The notes under the pieces: generated by a model | Databases searched by the model: none | What the model saw: only the letters and a program-made list of their open reading frames with translations | Told to the model about the DNA's origin: nothing | Translations under genes and position numbers: made by a program | Origin: Undibacter mobilis | Lineage (GTDB): Bacteria > Pseudomonadota > Alphaproteobacteria > Rhizobiales > Xanthobacteraceae | Assembly: GCF_003367195.1 (NCBI RefSeq) | Contig: NZ_QRGO01000001.1 | Span: 186,001-250,000 of the forward strand | Direction of reading: 5' to 3' | Length of the DNA stretch: 64,000 nucleotides | Shown here: positions 35,582-45,511 of the stretch, in pieces | How positions within the stretch are numbered: position 1 is the stretch's first letter | Layout of the letters: every line of letters starts with the position of its first letter

Positions 35582-36610
35582 TCATTTCGGATTGGCGGCC
35601 TCGAGGCGAATGACGATATCGCCCCAGGTCTTGCGGTCGTCGGCCATTTGCGCGGTGACGCGTTCCGGCGTGCCGCCCCACGGCGTCATGCCTATGTCGT
35701 TGAACGCCTTCTGCGTCTCCGGCTTCTGCAGATAGGCGTCGATCGCGGCGTTGAGCTTGACGACGATCGCCTTCGGCGTGCCGCGCGGCGCAAAGATAGC
35801 GTTCCAGGTGGCGCAGGTGATGTCGACGCCGGCTTCCTTCAGCGTCGGCACGGCGGGCACGGCGTCGAGACGCTTGTCGGCCGCGATGGCCAGCACCTTG
35901 GTGGACATCGCGCTGGGGCCAAAGGCTGGCGTGCCGAGTTCGATCTGGCCGCCCAGCAAATCCTGCACGATCGGCGTGCCACCGCGATAGTTGATGAAGT
36001 TGCCCTCGATGCCGAGCTTCTGCAGCAGCAGCACACCGCAATACTGGCCCATCGTGCCGATACCAGGCATGCCGATGTTGAGCTTGTTGCCATTGCGGGC
36101 CGCCCAGGTTTTGAGTTCGGCGATGGTCGAAACGCCCAGCTTCGGCGCGGCCAGAACGCCGTTCGGTGTCGCGCCGATCAGGATCACCGGTTCGAAATCC
36201 TTGTCCGGATCGAAGCCGATGGTCTTCTCGACGAGAGGGCGAAACACCATCGGGCCGATCGCGGTGACGACGAAGTGGTAACCGTCCGGCGGCGCCTTGG
36301 CCGTAGCAACCAGGCCGACGACACCGCCGCCGCCCTGCTTGGTCTCGACGACGAAGGTCTGGCCGAATGTCTCGGTCATTGCCTGGGCGATCGCACGGAT
36401 GGCGAAGTCCATCATCCCGCCGCCGGCAAAGGTCTGCGTCAGCGTGACGGTGCGTGACGGCCACTCTTGCGCGACGCCGGGCTGCGGCAGCCAGACGATC
36501 GCGGCGGCGACTGCTGTCACCAGCCAGCGCAGAGCAGGTCCGACGCGCATGGGCTTGCTGGAGCTGGGCTTGCCGGACATCGGACTGCTGGAGATCAGGT
36601 TGCCGGACAT
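35582..36610 (-). CDS. Bug/TctC-type tripartite tricarboxylate binding protein
   Basis: About 342 residues. The signal peptide core (LRWLVTAVAAAIVWLPQPGVAQE) is preceded by an extra 25-30 residue stretch with a tandem 10-residue unit (MSGNLISSSP, MSGKPSSSKP), coded by a 30-bp DNA repeat. The mature part shows the Bug landmarks EWPSRTVTLTQTFAGGG, ETKQGGGGVVG, and INYRGGTPIVQDLL. ATG 36610 follows GGGGGAG; starts at 36580 or 36550 would skip one or both repeat units. It probably binds a carboxylate for uptake or sensing. Confidence 0.88.
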   Translation of the reverse strand: MSGNLISSSPMSGKPSSSKPMRVGPALRWLVTAVAAAIVWLPQPGVAQEWPSRTVTLTQTFAGGGMMDFAIRAIAQAMTETFGQTFVVETKQGGGGVVGLVATAKAPPDGYHFVVTAIGPMVFRPLVEKTIGFDPDKDFEPVILIGATPNGVLAAPKLGVSTIAELKTWAARNGNKLNIGMPGIGTMGQYCGVLLLQKLGIEGNFINYRGGTPIVQDLLGGQIELGTPAFGPSAMSTKVLAIAADKRLDAVPAVPTLKEAGVDITCATWNAIFAPRGTPKAIVVKLNAAIDAYLQKPETQKAFNDIGMTPWGGTPERVTAQMADDRKTWGDIVIRLEAANPK

Positions 36611-36775
36611 CGATGTGTCTCCCCCACTTTGCGCCCCGTTGCGCAAAAAAAAACGACCGCGGCGCGCGAATACACGCCGCAGTGCATCTTCCCGCAGATC
36701 GCAACTAATAACAATCCGCCTTGCGCGGATTGCGGCGATGGCTGCGACGAGGACCGCTTTATCCGATCCCTCGCC

Positions 36776-37261
36776 TCAGTGGTCTTCGCCCATCTCGCCG
36801 ATGTGGTGCTGCGAATAAAGCTGCACGCCGAGCTTGGCGACCAGATCGATCTGCGTTTCGAGGAAGTCGATGTGATGCTCCTCATCCGACATCAGCTTTT
36901 CGAACAGGTCGCGCGTCACGTAATCCTTCACGCCGTTGCAGTAATGCGCGGCCTCCTGATACAGCGCGCGCGCCGAAATTTCGGCGGCGAGATCGCAATC
37001 GAGGACCTCCTTGACGTCCTGGCCGATGTGCAGCGGGTCGAGCACCTGCATGTTGGGGAAGCCGTCGAAGAAGATAATGCGCTCGATCAGCTTGTCGGCG
37101 TGCTCCATCTCCTCGATGGATTCCTTGCGCCACTGCTTGGCGAGAACCTTGAGGCCCCAGTTGTCGAGCAGGCGATAGTGCAGCCAGTACTGATTGACCG
37201 CGGTCAGTTCGTGGCGCAGCGCCTTGTTGAGATACTCGATAACCTTGGGTTCGCCCTTCAT
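36776..37261 (-). CDS. bfr: Bacterioferritin
   Basis: 161 residues, normal length. The ferroxidase ligands E18, E51, H54, E94, E127 and H130 and the haem-ligating Met 52 are all in the expected places. It stores iron as a 24-mer with haem between subunit pairs. It sits 154 bases downstream of bfd, the gene for its reductant, on the same strand. Confidence 0.96.
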   Translation of the reverse strand: MKGEPKVIEYLNKALRHELTAVNQYWLHYRLLDNWGLKVLAKQWRKESIEEMEHADKLIERIIFFDGFPNMQVLDPLHIGQDVKEVLDCDLAAEISARALYQEAAHYCNGVKDYVTRDLFEKLMSDEEHHIDFLETQIDLVAKLGVQLYSQHHIGEMGEDH

Positions 37262-37415
37262 GACGCCACGTCCTCTTTCGTTTTCCGCGCGCTCGCGCGG
37301 CCTTGCACTGTCGCCGGCGAGGCCGACGCTGCTTGGAATAGTTCTATGAAAGGCGAGGCAGGGTCAACAGCGGCATGGCCGCGCATCCCGGGTCGCAGCG
37401 ATGGCGCGCGAAAAA

Positions 37416-37640
37416 TCAGTCGCGCTGTGGCGCATGCGCCGCACAGGCGCAGCCCGAGGGGCAGGCGCCGGCGGCGTCGAGCGCCTCGTTCATAATCTTG
37501 CGGATGGTGCGGGCGCAACGGCCGCACTGCGCGCTGCAACCCAGACAACCATACACTTGTCCGGTCGTGCGCGCCGACCCCGTCGCGCAGGCGCTGCGCA
37601 CGGCCTTGTCGCTCAACACGTTGCAGGAGCAGACGATCAT
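37416..37640 (-). CDS. bfd: Bacterioferritin-associated ferredoxin
   Basis: 74 residues with the four [2Fe-2S] ligands C-x-C (residues 4 and 6) and C-x2-C (39 and 42), which is the Bfd pattern. Extra Cys at 18, 32, 35 and in the tail (ACPSGCACAAH) are unusual. It supplies electrons to release iron from bacterioferritin. Upstream are two Irr-like boxes. It is upstream of bfr, probably co-regulated. Confidence 0.9.
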   Translation of the reverse strand: MIVCSCNVLSDKAVRSACATGSARTTGQVYGCLGCSAQCGRCARTIRKIMNEALDAAGACPSGCACAAHAPQRD

Positions 37641-37683
37641 CGGAAGTTCCGACAGGGACGTTGACGTTTTCTAATGCGCTGAT

Positions 37684-37741
37684 TTGCTATCGGTGACTTT
37701 GCGGCAAGTCAAAGTAATTCGTAGTTTAAAAATGTTCTAGT
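37684..37741 (-). promoter_or_regulatory. bfd promoter with Irr-like box 1
   Basis: The box TTTAAAA-ATG-TTCTAGT (37725-37741) is close to the rhizobial iron control element TTTAGAA-N3-TTCTAAA, with two to three mismatches. On the minus strand it lies directly upstream of a possible TTGACT (37712-37707) and TAGCAA (37689-37684) pair spaced 17 bases. Iron response by Irr is inferred. Confidence 0.5.
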
Positions 37742-37776
37742 GTATTGAAATATAAGGGGTTTCTGTCTTAGTACAG

Positions 37777-37793
37777 TTCAGAAGCGTTCTACA
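37777..37793. promoter_or_regulatory. Irr-like box 2 upstream of bfd
   Basis: TTCAGAA-GCG-TTCTACA matches TTTAGAA-N3-TTCTAAA in all but two positions. It is about 140 bases upstream of bfd and 36 bases from box 1. The rest of the 37641-37954 gap, up to the end of glmM, shows nothing I can assign. Confidence 0.5.
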
Positions 37794-37954
37794 AAAGATA
37801 GGAAATCCAAGGCCTGCAAAGGATTTAGGGCGACCCTGACGAATTCGGTGATTTCGCACAGGCGATTGATTTCGCAGCGCAATAATCGACAAGCTATTGA
37901 TCATCCCCGGGGCTTCGCTTCACCTAGCCACAAATTGCGACGTTCGCTTTATGC

Positions 37955-39298
<1,344 letters not shown>

Positions 39299-39600
39299 CA
39301 AACTCAACCCCAATTTAGCCCCGTAAGGCCCGGCCGTGTTATTGGCTAGGTGTGGGCAAGGGGTAAAGCGTTTTACGGTCCCCATGCCCGATCTTTTTAT
39401 AGTACGCGCAATGGCCTGATATTACGTCAAAAATTGTGAGCAAACGTTACCGCGGGCGGTTAACGGCTGGCCAATACCGCCTCGGCGGGCCGGGCGCCGG
39501 GCCAAAAATCGGGGGCATTCCGAAGCCGGCCGCCCTATGCTACCCGACTATAAAAAAGCCCTTCGAAACGCCCGCGTCGAGACGACCCAAAGAGACAGCC

Positions 39601-40806
39601 ATGAAAGTTGCCGCCTGCATCGACGATCTCCGCAGGATCGCCAAACGCCGCGTGCCGCGCGCCTTTTTCGACTACGCCGACTCCGGCTCCTATAGCGAGC
39701 AGACCTTGCGCGCGAACCGGGCCGACCTCGAGGCCATCATCCTCAAACAGCGCGTGCTGGTGGACGTCTCGGCGCGTGATCTCACCACCACTGTGCTCGG
39801 CAAGAAGCTCGCCGCGCCGATGATCCACGCGCCGATTGGCCTTCTGGGCATGCAGCATGGCGACGGCGAAATCCTCGCCGCGCGCGCCGCCAACGAAGCT
39901 GGCATTCCATTTACCCTGTCGACCATGTCGATCGGCTCGATCGAGCATGTCGCCGAAGGCACCGGCAAGCCGTTCTGGTTCCAGCTCTACGTCATCAAGG
40001 ACCGTGGCTTCTCCAAGCAACTGATGGACCGCGCCATCGCCGCCAAGGTCGATACGCTGGTGCTGACCGTGGACCTGCAAGTGCTTGGCCAGCGTCACCG
40101 CGACGTTCACAACGGCCTCACGGTGCCGCCGCAGTTCAAGATCAAGAATGTCATCGACATCGCCACCAAGCCGGTCTGGGCCTGGAATGTGCTCAAGGGC
40201 AAGAGCAAGACCTTCGGCAACATCTCCGGTCATGTGCCAGGCATGGAGAGCGTCAATTCGTTGTCGGGCTGGACGCAGCAGCAGTTCGACCCGGCGCTGA
40301 ACTGGAAGGATGTCGAGTGGATCAAGAAGTACTGGCCGGGCAAGCTGGTCATCAAGGGCATTCTCGATACCGATGATGCGAAAATGGCGGTCAAGCTGGG
40401 CGCCGACGCCATCGTTGTGTCGAACCACGGCGGCCGCCAGCTCGACGGTACCTCGTCGTCGATTGCGATGCTGCCGCGCGTCGTGGACGCGGTCGGCAAC
40501 GACAGCGAGATCCTGTTCGACGGCGGCATCCGCACCGGCGCCGACATCATGCGCGCGCTGGCGCTCGGCGCGCGAGCCTGCATGGTCGGCCGCGCCTTCG
40601 TCTGGGGTCTCGGTGCCGGCGGCCAGGAAGGCGTCGCCAAGGCGATCGACATTCTCAAGAAGGAACTCAGCGTCACCATGGCGCTGACCGGCGTCGGCCG
40701 CATCTCGGAAATCGACGGTCGCGTCATCGAAGGCGGAGAGGCCAGGAAGAAGCCGTCCGCCGCGCGCAAGCCGAAAGCCAGGGCAGCGGCGAAGGCGGCA
40801 GAGTAA
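39601..40806 (+). CDS. FMN-dependent alpha-hydroxy-acid dehydrogenase (lactate/glycolate oxidase family)
   Basis: About 401 residues, FMN-binding TIM barrel. FMN and active-site motifs include the N-terminal ADSGSYSEQTLRANR, ILKQRVLVDVS, TVDLQVLGQRHRD and the catalytic His in VVSNHGGRQLDG near residue 280. The last 25 residues are a Lys/Ala/Pro tail (ARKKPSAARKPKARAAAK) absent from most family members. Start at ATG 39601 matches the family N-terminus. The enzyme oxidises a 2-hydroxy acid, likely L-lactate or glycolate. It is followed by the thioesterase gene two bases after its stop. Confidence 0.88.
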   Translation: MKVAACIDDLRRIAKRRVPRAFFDYADSGSYSEQTLRANRADLEAIILKQRVLVDVSARDLTTTVLGKKLAAPMIHAPIGLLGMQHGDGEILAARAANEAGIPFTLSTMSIGSIEHVAEGTGKPFWFQLYVIKDRGFSKQLMDRAIAAKVDTLVLTVDLQVLGQRHRDVHNGLTVPPQFKIKNVIDIATKPVWAWNVLKGKSKTFGNISGHVPGMESVNSLSGWTQQQFDPALNWKDVEWIKKYWPGKLVIKGILDTDDAKMAVKLGADAIVVSNHGGRQLDGTSSSIAMLPRVVDAVGNDSEILFDGGIRTGADIMRALALGARACMVGRAFVWGLGAGGQEGVAKAIDILKKELSVTMALTGVGRISEIDGRVIEGGEARKKPSAARKPKARAAAKAAE

Positions 40807-40808
40807 AG

Positions 40809-41240
40809 ATGAGCCGCCCGCAACCGCTGCCGCTGTCCAACTTCCGCCACGTCACCGAGATCACCACGCGCTGGATGGACAACGACGTCTACGGCCACGT
40901 CAACAACGCGGTCTATTACTCGTTCTTCGACACCACGGTGAGCGGCTATCTCTTGAAGAGCGGCGCCGTCGATTTTGCCAGCAGCACCGTGATCGGCCTC
41001 GCCGTCGAGTCGAAATGCAGCTATTTCGCGCCGATTTCGTTTCCGGACCGCGTGCGCGGCGCACTCAAGATCGGTCATCTCGGCAATTCAAGCGTACGCT
41101 ACGATGTCGGCATCTTCCGCAACGACGAACAAGCCGCCTCGGCGCAGGGCTATTTCATCCACGTCTATGTCGACCGCGCCACCAACAAGCCGGTGCCGCT
41201 GCCCGAAAAACTCAAGGCGGCACTGACGCCGCTGTTGTGA
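40809..41240 (+). CDS. 4-hydroxybenzoyl-CoA thioesterase-like hotdog protein
   Basis: 143 residues, hotdog fold. The N-terminal RWMDNDVYGHVNNAVYYSFFD contains the Asp and HVNN motif of the 4HBT/YbgC family. Such enzymes hydrolyse acyl-CoA or aryl-CoA thioesters. It sits two bases after the hydroxy-acid dehydrogenase gene, so it is likely co-transcribed, and 12 bases before the DUF3422 gene. Confidence 0.88.
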   Translation: MSRPQPLPLSNFRHVTEITTRWMDNDVYGHVNNAVYYSFFDTTVSGYLLKSGAVDFASSTVIGLAVESKCSYFAPISFPDRVRGALKIGHLGNSSVRYDVGIFRNDEQAASAQGYFIHVYVDRATNKPVPLPEKLKAALTPLL

Positions 41241-41252
41241 TACGAAGACGCC

Positions 41253-42563
41253 ATGAGCGCCGAAGTCAGCATCGGAAACGGCAGTGAAGCGCGGCTCCGT
41301 CCGCATCCCCTGCGCGCGGCTGTGCTCGGCGAACTGCATGCCCGGCCGTTCACGCCCTTGGAGACGCCGCGCCGCGTCCTGCATTTTGCCTTCGACACCT
41401 CCGGCGAGGCGGCGAGCGCTGACCGCGAAGCCCTGGCCGAATTCTGCGCCGGGCGTGGGCTCGAGCCGCTGCTGCCGGCCGCCAAGCATCATCGCGTCAG
41501 CCTCAGCGGCACCGCGCTGCGATGGGAGCAGCACACCGAATTCACCACTTATACTTGGGAGCTGCCGGCGGACGCCGGCCCGCCATTCCATCCCGCGGCC
41601 ACCGGGCTCGCCGCGCCGATGGCGCAGGTGCCGCAGCCGGGGCCGTTGCTGGTCGCGCTCGACCTGCATCTGTTGCCGGACAACCGCGACAAGCCGGTCG
41701 CAGTCGACACGCTGTTCGATCATGCCAGTCTCGCGGTCGCCGAGAATGCCGACGGCACGGCGCTGTTCGCCACCGACTTTCAGGCCGATCCGTCGGGCTT
41801 CGTCCGCATCGTCGTGGTCGATCGCGGCCTCGAACCCGAACGCGCCGGCGCCATCGTGCAGCGGATTATCGAGACCGAAACCTATCGCACCCTGGCGCTG
41901 CTCGGCCTGCCAGAGGCGCACCGCATCCAGGCCTCGATCGGCCGCATCGAAACACGGCTTGCCGAGCTGACGCAGGAAATCTGCACCGCGCACCAGTTGC
42001 CGGACAACCAGCGTCTGCTCGGTGAACTGACTGCGCTCGCTGCCGAACTCGAAGCGGGCGCCGGCACCAGCCATTATCGCTTCGGCGCCAGCCGCGCTTA
42101 TAACGAAATCGTGCGACTGCGGCTTGAGACCATCGGCGAGCGCAAGGCCGGCATCTATCCGACATGGAGCTCGTTCCTGGCGCGGCGTCTGGCGCCGGCG
42201 ATGCGCACCTGCATCACCACCGAGGAAAGACAGGCGACCTTGTCGGCACGGCTGTCGCGCGCTGCGAACCTGTTGCGCACGCGCGTCGACGTCGAACTGG
42301 AGCGGCAGAACCGCGATCTCCTCAAGTCGATGAACGAACGCACGCGACTGCAACTGCGACTGCAGACCACGGTCGAAGGCCTCTCGGTAGCGGCGGTAAG
42401 CTATTACGTCGTCGGTTTGTTTCACTATGCCATCGAAGGCGCGCACGCCAAGGGCCTGCATATCGACACGACCTTTGCCACGGCGTTGTTCGTGCCGGTG
42501 GCGATCGCGATGATCTGGCTGGTGGTGCGCGGCATCCGCAAAAGGCACGCCGGCGGAGAGTGA
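41253..42563 (+). CDS. DUF3422 membrane protein
   Basis: 436 residues. The family signature HPLRAAVLGELHARPF is near residue 18, and the last 60 residues hold two membrane helices (SVAAVSYYVVGLFHYAIEG, TALFVPVAIAMIWLVVRG). A long helical middle may form a coiled coil. DUF3422 is conserved in Proteobacteria and of unknown function; it is thought to sit at the inner membrane. Third in the three-gene run with the dehydrogenase and thioesterase. Confidence 0.85.
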   Translation: MSAEVSIGNGSEARLRPHPLRAAVLGELHARPFTPLETPRRVLHFAFDTSGEAASADREALAEFCAGRGLEPLLPAAKHHRVSLSGTALRWEQHTEFTTYTWELPADAGPPFHPAATGLAAPMAQVPQPGPLLVALDLHLLPDNRDKPVAVDTLFDHASLAVAENADGTALFATDFQADPSGFVRIVVVDRGLEPERAGAIVQRIIETETYRTLALLGLPEAHRIQASIGRIETRLAELTQEICTAHQLPDNQRLLGELTALAAELEAGAGTSHYRFGASRAYNEIVRLRLETIGERKAGIYPTWSSFLARRLAPAMRTCITTEERQATLSARLSRAANLLRTRVDVELERQNRDLLKSMNERTRLQLRLQTTVEGLSVAAVSYYVVGLFHYAIEGAHAKGLHIDTTFATALFVPVAIAMIWLVVRGIRKRHAGGE

Positions 42564-42630
42564 CCGGCGATGGCTTACGCGGCGGCCTGTCGGACGAGGC
42601 GGCTGCCTTTCTCGCCAAATATTTCTAGCT

Positions 42631-44325
42631 TTACTCCGCCGCCTGCTGCACCGGCTCGTCGGCCAGCGCCAGCACCTGATGAATCTGCGACACCACCGCG
42701 GCGCCCTCGCCGATCGCGGCGCCGACGCGCTTGGTCGAGCCGGCGCGCACATCGCCGATGGCGAAAATGCCGGGCACGCTGGTTTCCAGCGAGTGCGGCG
42801 TCCGCGACGATCTGCGGTCGAACTCGGCGCCAGTAATGACGAAGCCCTTGCCATCGGTGGCGACGCAGCCTTCCAGCCAGTCGGCGTTCGGATCGGCACC
42901 GATGAACAAAAACAGATGGCGCAGCGGTAGGGACTTTTCGGTGCCGCTGCGGATCTCGCGGAAAGTGGCACCGCGCAGGCCGGATTTATCGCCTTCCAGT
43001 GAGACGATCTCCTTACCGACATGCACCGACACGTTCGGCAATGCCTTGATGCGGTCGATGAGATATTTCGACATCGTCTCCTCGAGCGCGCGGCGCACGA
43101 TGAGATGCAAATGCTTGACCTTCGGCGCCAGGAAGACGACGGCTTGGCCCGCGGAATTTCCTCCGCCAATGAGCGCCACTTCTTCGCCTTCGCACAGCTT
43201 GGCTTCGATCGGCGAGGCCCAAAACGAAATACCGTTATTGTCGAAATCCGACAGGTTATCGATCGCCGGACGCCGATAGCGCGCGCCGGAGGCGACAATG
43301 ACCGTGCGCGCCTGCAGCGCGCCGCGGCCGTCGGTCAGCTCGATGCGGAACGGCCTGCGCTTGGCGCAATCGGCATCGCCGCAATCAAGCTTGGAGACGG
43401 ACAACGGAATGGCGATCTCGGCGCCGAATTTCTGCGCCTGATTGAAGGCACGGCCGGCGAGCGCCATGCCGGAAATGCCAGTCGGGAAACCGAGATAGTT
43501 TTCGATGCGCGCCGAGGCACCGGCCTGTCCACCGAAGGCGCGCGAGTCCAGCACGATCATCGACAGCCCTTCGGAGGCGCCATAGACGGCGGCAGCAAGT
43601 CCGGCCGGCCCGGCGCCGACCACAGCAACGTCATAGATCTTGCTGTGATCGAGCTCCGGCGTAATGCCGAGACAGGCGCCGGCTTCCGCATCGCTGGGCC
43701 GCTTCAGGAGCTTGCCATTCGGGCAGATCATCAGCGGCAGTTCGTCGTCGCGAATGCCGAAGCGCTCGACCGCATCGCGCGCGTCCGTGTCGGTTTCGAC
43801 GTTGAGCACGGTGCACGGGTAACCGTTGCGCGACAGAAATCCCTGCAGCCGCACGATCTCCGGCATGTTCGGATGGCCGATCAGCAACGAGCCCGCGCCG
43901 TCGGTCTGGATTAACGCGACGCGGCGCAGGATGAAAGCGCGCATCACGACTTCGCCGATCTCCGCCGAGCCGACCATCAGTGCCCGGATATGAGCGGCGT
44001 CGAACGGCAGCGCGGTCAGGCCCTTCGGGCCGGCACGGCCGGAGGGAATCGAGCCGTTGCCACTCAATTGGCTGACCTCACCGGAAAACTGACCGGCGTC
44101 GTGCGAGATCACCGAGGCGAAACGGTGCAGGCCATCGCGGCGCACGATTTCCAGCGTGCCTTCCAGCACCAGATAGGCGGGGACATTGCGTTCGCCGGTG
44201 TCGAAGAGCGCTTCATTCGGCGCGAAGGTCCGCGCCGGACCGCTGGCGAAACGCGCCATGGTCTCGACCTGGGCCGGCTCGAGAACCGGGAACATCTGCT
44301 CGAAACGCTCGTCGGCGAGGCTCAT
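42631..44325 (-). CDS. Cyclic-nucleotide-domain thioredoxin-reductase-like flavoprotein
   Basis: 564 residues: residues about 1-125 are a cNMP-binding-like domain, about 130-225 is thioredoxin/glutaredoxin-like, and the rest is a TrxB-type FAD/NAD(P)H domain (VVGAGPAGLAAAVYGASEGL, GGGNSAGQAVVFL, IFAIGDVRAGS). The redox C-x2-C of bacterial TrxB is missing: the aligned position reads ASPIEA. Such fusion proteins are known but uncharacterised; they might reduce a partner through another Cys or act as FAD oxidoreductases sensing cyclic nucleotides. The start is ATG 44325. Confidence 0.8.
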   Translation of the reverse strand: MSLADERFEQMFPVLEPAQVETMARFASGPARTFAPNEALFDTGERNVPAYLVLEGTLEIVRRDGLHRFASVISHDAGQFSGEVSQLSGNGSIPSGRAGPKGLTALPFDAAHIRALMVGSAEIGEVVMRAFILRRVALIQTDGAGSLLIGHPNMPEIVRLQGFLSRNGYPCTVLNVETDTDARDAVERFGIRDDELPLMICPNGKLLKRPSDAEAGACLGITPELDHSKIYDVAVVGAGPAGLAAAVYGASEGLSMIVLDSRAFGGQAGASARIENYLGFPTGISGMALAGRAFNQAQKFGAEIAIPLSVSKLDCGDADCAKRRPFRIELTDGRGALQARTVIVASGARYRRPAIDNLSDFDNNGISFWASPIEAKLCEGEEVALIGGGNSAGQAVVFLAPKVKHLHLIVRRALEETMSKYLIDRIKALPNVSVHVGKEIVSLEGDKSGLRGATFREIRSGTEKSLPLRHLFLFIGADPNADWLEGCVATDGKGFVITGAEFDRRSSRTPHSLETSVPGIFAIGDVRAGSTKRVGAAIGEGAAVVSQIHQVLALADEPVQQAAE

Positions 44326-44664
44326 GTCACACTCCTTGAACTACAGCGCTTCACGCTGCCGAGCCCTTTTGTCAATTGCAAGTCAACGTCCAGCGTCAAG
44401 AGACATCAGAGCTTGCCGGCATGCGTTTTGAATGATGGCGTCATGAAATCCAATCACTCGGGCCTCCGGCCTGGACACTGGTTTGGCAGTGCCGGTTTTT
44501 GTCGCCTGTGTGACGCATATCTGATCGGGCGCCGACAGCGAAATAACCTGGACAGGCTGATCGATAATGCCCCGGCTGTTCCCGGACGCCAGCGCTGCCG
44601 CCTGGTCGCGCCAAGAGCCCCCACTCGTTGTGGCTTGACGGCTTCCTCCGTCTTCGGCACATTA
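44326..44664. other. Intergenic region before imuA, no gene found
   Basis: It separates the flavoprotein gene from the SOS cassette. Two minus-strand frames of about 75 codons overlap here but are not family-like. The LexA box lies at its right edge; otherwise nothing is recognised. Confidence 0.5.
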
Positions 44665-44679
44665 GAACAAATAGTGAAC
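44665..44679. promoter_or_regulatory. LexA (SOS) box upstream of imuA
   Basis: GAAC-N7-GAAC on the + strand, equal to GTTCACTATTTGTTC on the minus strand. This is an exact match to the alphaproteobacterial LexA direct-repeat box GTTC-N7-GTTC. It lies 61 bases before the imuA start, which fits damage-induced control of the whole cassette. Confidence 0.85.
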
Positions 44680-44740
44680 AATATAGAGGCCTATCCGCCG
44701 AATTCCGACGGATAACAAAGCTTCTTCAAAGGCTTGATCG

Positions 44741-45511
44741 ATGCTCGATATGCTGCGCCAGCAGCTCATCCGCCTGCAGAAACCGGCCGGCATTGCCGAC
44801 GCCCCGGCGGTGTTGCCATTGGGCGTCCCCGCTGTGGACGATGTGCTCGGCGGCGGGCTCTTGAGCGGCGCGCTGCACGAAATCGCGGCAACAAGCGAAG
44901 CGCATTTGCCGGCGGCGACCGGCTTTACGCTCGGGCTGGCGGCGCTGGCCACAGGCAACAAGAATTTCGTCTGGATCGCCGAGGACATGGCCCTCACCGA
45001 GAACGGCGCGCCTTACGGCGCCGGCCTCGATGTCTTCGGGCTGTCGCCCGAACGACTCGTCATCGTTGCCGTCGCGCACCGTCATGAACTGATGGCCGCG
45101 ATGGAAGAAGCCCTGCGCTGCCGCGCCGTCGGTGTCGTGATCGGCGAGGTGCGCAACGGTACGCTCGATGCCGTCGCGGTGCGGCGGCTGTCGCTCGCGG
45201 CAAGCGATAGCGGCACCCTCGCCTTTTTCCTGCGCACGCAGCCGACCCATGACGCCTCCACCGCCGTGACACGCTGGGTGGTGGGGGCATCGCCTTCTGT
45301 CATTCCGGGACACGCACGTCAGTCCGCATCCCCAAATGGCAGCGAATTCGGCGCGCCGCGCTTTGCCGTTCATCTCACCCGCAATCGCCGCGGCCCGTCC
45401 GCGTCCTGGATTCTGGAATGGAGAAATCCCGATGACCGCTTCGTCCTCGCCGCGCCTCATGAGCCTGTGGCTGCCCCGCTTCGCCACCGACCGCATCAGA
45501 AGGTTGCGTGA
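44741..45511 (+). CDS. imuA: ImuA, SulA/RecA-like protein of the SOS mutagenesis cassette
   Basis: 256 residues, RecA/SulA-like fold with GLLSGALHEIAATSEAHLPAATGF as degenerate nucleotide-binding region and WIAEDMALTENGAPYGAGL typical of ImuA. It works with ImuB and DnaE2 in translesion synthesis. Around residues 180-200 the DNA (45286-45345) looks like an inserted repeat (contains TCATTCCGGGACACGCACGT), adding about 15-20 residues with unusual content (SVIPGHARQSASPNGSEF). The gene overlaps imuB by 80 bases. Start at ATG 44741 has AAAGG upstream. Confidence 0.85.
   Translation: MLDMLRQQLIRLQKPAGIADAPAVLPLGVPAVDDVLGGGLLSGALHEIAATSEAHLPAATGFTLGLAALATGNKNFVWIAEDMALTENGAPYGAGLDVFGLSPERLVIVAVAHRHELMAAMEEALRCRAVGVVIGEVRNGTLDAVAVRRLSLAASDSGTLAFFLRTQPTHDASTAVTRWVVGASPSVIPGHARQSASPNGSEFGAPRFAVHLTRNRRGPSASWILEWRNPDDRFVLAAPHEPVAAPLRHRPHQKVA

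Noticed and set aside
41088..43298. A 736-codon minus-strand frame across the DUF3422 gene and the flavoprotein
   Set aside because: It overlaps genuine genes on both strands and its composition is typical of an out-of-frame reading; no motif seen.
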